Source: Clostridium sp. UBA4548
Lineage (GTDB): Bacteria > Bacillota > Clostridia > Clostridiales > Clostridiaceae
Direction: 5' to 3'
NCBI RefSeq assembly: GCF_002387895.1
Contig: NZ_DGLI01000045.1
Span: 1-6,485 of the forward strand
DNA: 6,485 nucleotides
Shown here in pieces: positions 5,277-6,485 of the stretch. Positions within the stretch are counted from its first letter, which is position 1. The number at the start of each line of letters is the position of its first letter. The position numbers were made by a program, and so were the translations under genes. The notes beneath the pieces are model-generated. The model was not told where the DNA came from. It worked only from the letters and a program-made list of their open reading frames with translations, and did not search any database.

Positions 5277-5612
5277 AGTTTCACATCCTTATAGTAAGTA
5301 ATTAGTATTTACTAAATAGATTTATTATTCTTTATTTTTCTTATAGTTATTCTACTTCTATTATTTTTTATAAATTTCCCTTAATATCATTCCATATTTT
5401 TATATGTTTGTTCATTTATTTTATAATAATATCTTCTGCTGCTTGACTTAAGCTATACTTATTACATATAAAAAAACTAGCAAGTTTCAATTCTCGCTAG
5501 TTTTTCATTGTATTAGCCTATATTAGTTAAAATAAAAATTCTTATCTGCTAAATTTTCTTCTTTAAATCAAAATGTATTAAAGTAATTTCTCAGCTTATG
5601 CACTAAAAACTC
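5277..5612. other. 336-bp intergenic region upstream of the HD-domain gene
   Basis: No gene is seen. The stretch holds the terminator of the membrane-protein gene (5470-5505) and the leader of the HD-domain gene. A palindrome, TTAGTA-TT-TACTAA, occupies 5302-5315, about 25 bp before the HD start codon. The AT-rich sequence offers several partial -10 hexamers but no pair I would call a promoter. Confidence 0.5.
5470..5505 (-). terminator. Bidirectional intrinsic terminator after the membrane-protein gene
   Basis: AAAAACTAGC (5472-5481) pairs with GCTAGTTTTT (5496-5505). A second short AG/CT pairing continues inside after one mismatch. On the minus strand the stem is followed by a run of seven T residues and then ATATG. 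The plus side also ends in five T residues. It lies about 110 nt after the membrane-protein stop. Confidence 0.85.
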
Positions 5613-6161
5613 CTATAGGAAGTCTCCACACTTCTTCATTAATTTTAATATATTTATAGTTAAAATTATAGCTGCAACCAATATTGTTATAGCGTAAATT
5701 AAATTTATAAATGGAATAAAAATCACTATAAAAGCACCAATTACCGCTACTTGTAACCAAATAAATTGCACCCATCTATCTTCTGCTTCAAAACTTATTT
5801 CTTGTGCTCCTCGCTGAAGGGATAATTCCCTAATCCCCTGAAAAATATCATATACAATGATTATGCTTATTACCAAGGAAGCAATGCCTATTAGTAAATT
5901 TAAGCCTAATATAGATCCTAAATTTGCACTATTGATTGCTATTTTTCTTTCATAAATTGCTGGAATGGACAAAACTATCATTGGTATAGTTAAAGTTTTA
6001 GCCCTTCTAAAATACTCGCTACTTAAGGCAAGTGTTCCAAGACCTATAAAAAATAATATATATCCAATTATATCTGGTAATATGTCAAAATGATTTATTC
6101 TAAAGTCTAGCATAGTAAAGAAAAATCCCCAATATAAATTATTAAAAGCATTTTTATACAT
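5613..6161 (-). CDS. Small multi-pass membrane protein of unknown function (182 aa)
   Basis: I do not recognise a named function. The protein is very hydrophobic, with predicted membrane segments near residues 26-46, 56-70, 84-108, 133-150 and 152-172, and a possible short one at 9-19. An N-terminal signature, NLYWGFFFTMLDFRINHFDILPDIIGY in overall character, resembles small integral membrane proteins seen across Firmicutes. A soluble, acidic loop (about 110-130, QRGAQEISFEAEDRW) separates the two halves. No transporter or enzyme motif is visible. I start it at the ATG at 6159-6161 because GGAGG lies 6 nt upstream. The longer frame begins at an ATG at 6174-6176 that overlaps this ribosome site and has none of its own. 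It appears to be transcribed alone. Confidence 0.75.
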   Translation of the reverse strand: MYKNAFNNLYWGFFFTMLDFRINHFDILPDIIGYILFFIGLGTLALSSEYFRRAKTLTIPMIVLSIPAIYERKIAINSANLGSILGLNLLIGIASLVISIIIVYDIFQGIRELSLQRGAQEISFEAEDRWVQFIWLQVAVIGAFIVIFIPFINLIYAITILVAAIILTINILKLMKKCGDFL

Positions 6162-6167
6162 TTTAAA

Positions 6168-6172
6168 CCTCC
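6168..6172 (-). promoter_or_regulatory. Ribosome binding site fixing the membrane-protein start
   Basis: GGAGG is 6 nt before the ATG at 6159-6161. The alternative ATG at 6174-6176 is immediately upstream of this site and is preceded only by A/T-rich sequence, so it is very unlikely to be the start. Confidence 0.8.
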
Positions 6173-6187
6173 ACATATTGTTATTTT

Positions 6188-6216
6188 ATTATATGAGAGA
6201 TTATGGAAAGTGAGCA
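6188..6216 (-). promoter_or_regulatory. Candidate promoter of the membrane-protein gene
   Basis: TATAAT at 6193-6188 is a perfect -10 element about 27 bp before the start codon. The -35 hexamer at 17 bp, TGCTCA (6216-6211), matches only three of six positions. If this promoter is used, the leader would be about 20 nt and would contain little besides the ribosome site. Confidence 0.35.
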
Positions 6217-6296
6217 CCCTATCTGCTTTTTTATTTCCACGTTTTTTCAAGAAATAATGACTTGTTTTTTATTTCAATAACATTTATATCTTATGC

Positions 6297-6328
6297 TAAA
6301 TTATTTATTTAAGAAAATAAATAATTTA
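6297..6328. repeat. 14-bp all-AT perfect inverted repeat upstream of the membrane-protein gene
   Basis: TAAATTATTTATTT (6297-6310) and its exact complement (6315-6328) enclose the loop AAGA. It contains no G/C pairs, so it would be a weak RNA hairpin. It could be a binding site, or chance in very AT-rich DNA. The rest of 6217-6424 shows no gene on either strand. Confidence 0.35.
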
Positions 6329-6424
6329 TAATTCCTCAATACTCCTCTTCTTTAATGGTTTATTATAACTTAAACTTTTAATATTCCCCCTTAGCCTATA
6401 CCATTATACGTTTTTAATAAAAAT

Positions 6425-6456
6425 AAAAAACACTAAGTAAATACTTAGTGTTTTTT
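6425..6456 (-). terminator. Intrinsic terminator of a gene beyond the right edge
   Basis: CACTAAGT (6431-6438) pairs with ACTTAGTG (6443-6450) around the loop AAAT. Six A residues precede the stem and six T residues follow it, so it reads as a terminator on either strand. Since the known genes point leftward and no plus-strand gene precedes it, it most likely ends a minus-strand gene entering from the right. Confidence 0.8.
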
Positions 6457-6463
6457 GTATGTA

Positions 6464-6485
6464 TTATTCTTTCAAAATTGCACAG
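6464..6485 (-). CDS. Possible C-terminal end of an unidentified gene (partial)
   Basis: One minus-strand frame reads C-A-I-L-K-E followed by TAA at 6466-6464, 13 nt before the terminator stem. The placement is what one expects for the end of a gene entering from the right. Seven codons cannot establish coding or identity. Confidence 0.25.

Noticed and set aside
5340..5400. Possible sigma-H-like promoter (AGGGAAATT ... GAAT) before the HD-domain gene
   Set aside because: The spacing between the two elements is about 20 bp, too long for a normal sigma-H promoter.

Overview
The window looks like chromosomal DNA from a low-GC, endospore-forming Firmicute of the Clostridium type. The DNA is strongly AT-rich, Shine-Dalgarno sequences are strong (AAAGGAGG, GAGGTGA, GGAGG), sigma-A-type promoter elements are visible, and one gene encodes a PdaB-like polysaccharide deacetylase typical of spore formers. 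I see no rRNA, tRNA, CRISPR array, insertion sequence or phage gene. All seven complete genes lie on the minus strand, so transcription runs from high to low coordinates.

From right to left, in transcription order: a possible last few codons of a gene beyond the right edge, closed by a hairpin terminator (6425-6456); a small multi-pass membrane protein of unknown function (5613-6161, start moved from 6176) with its own terminator (5470-5505); an HD-domain metal-dependent phosphohydrolase (4611-5276); a likely two-gene unit of a DUF2383/ferritin-like helical protein (3926-4375) and a secreted PdaB-like deacetylase (3036-3878), closed by a strong terminator (2933-2970); a CcdA-TlpA fusion for extracytoplasmic thiol-disulfide chemistry (1518-2795, GTG start); an HxlR-family winged-helix regulator rich in cysteines (949-1365); and a MORN-repeat protein (191-640, start moved from 721) with a consensus promoter and a terminator at the left edge.

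The most interesting part is the thiol-redox pair. The ccdA-tlpA promoter carries three 11-bp palindromes of the form AAAGTWACTTT, spaced exactly 18 bp apart, covering the -35/-10 region. A perfect 16-bp inverted repeat whose ends carry the related AGTAACT/AGTTACT core sits between ccdA-tlpA and hxlR. The neighbouring HxlR protein has five cysteines, four of them in a C-terminal H-x2-C / C-x2-C arrangement. Together these suggest, by inference only, a local redox- or metal-sensing circuit in which the HxlR protein controls the disulfide reductase and itself.

Two gene starts should be corrected. The first 27 codons of the long MORN reading frame are really its promoter (TTGACA-N17-TATAAT). The first five codons of the membrane-protein frame lie over its ribosome binding site. 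The rest of the window is ordinary for a clostridial chromosome; I found no defence system, mobile element or clearly new multi-gene system.
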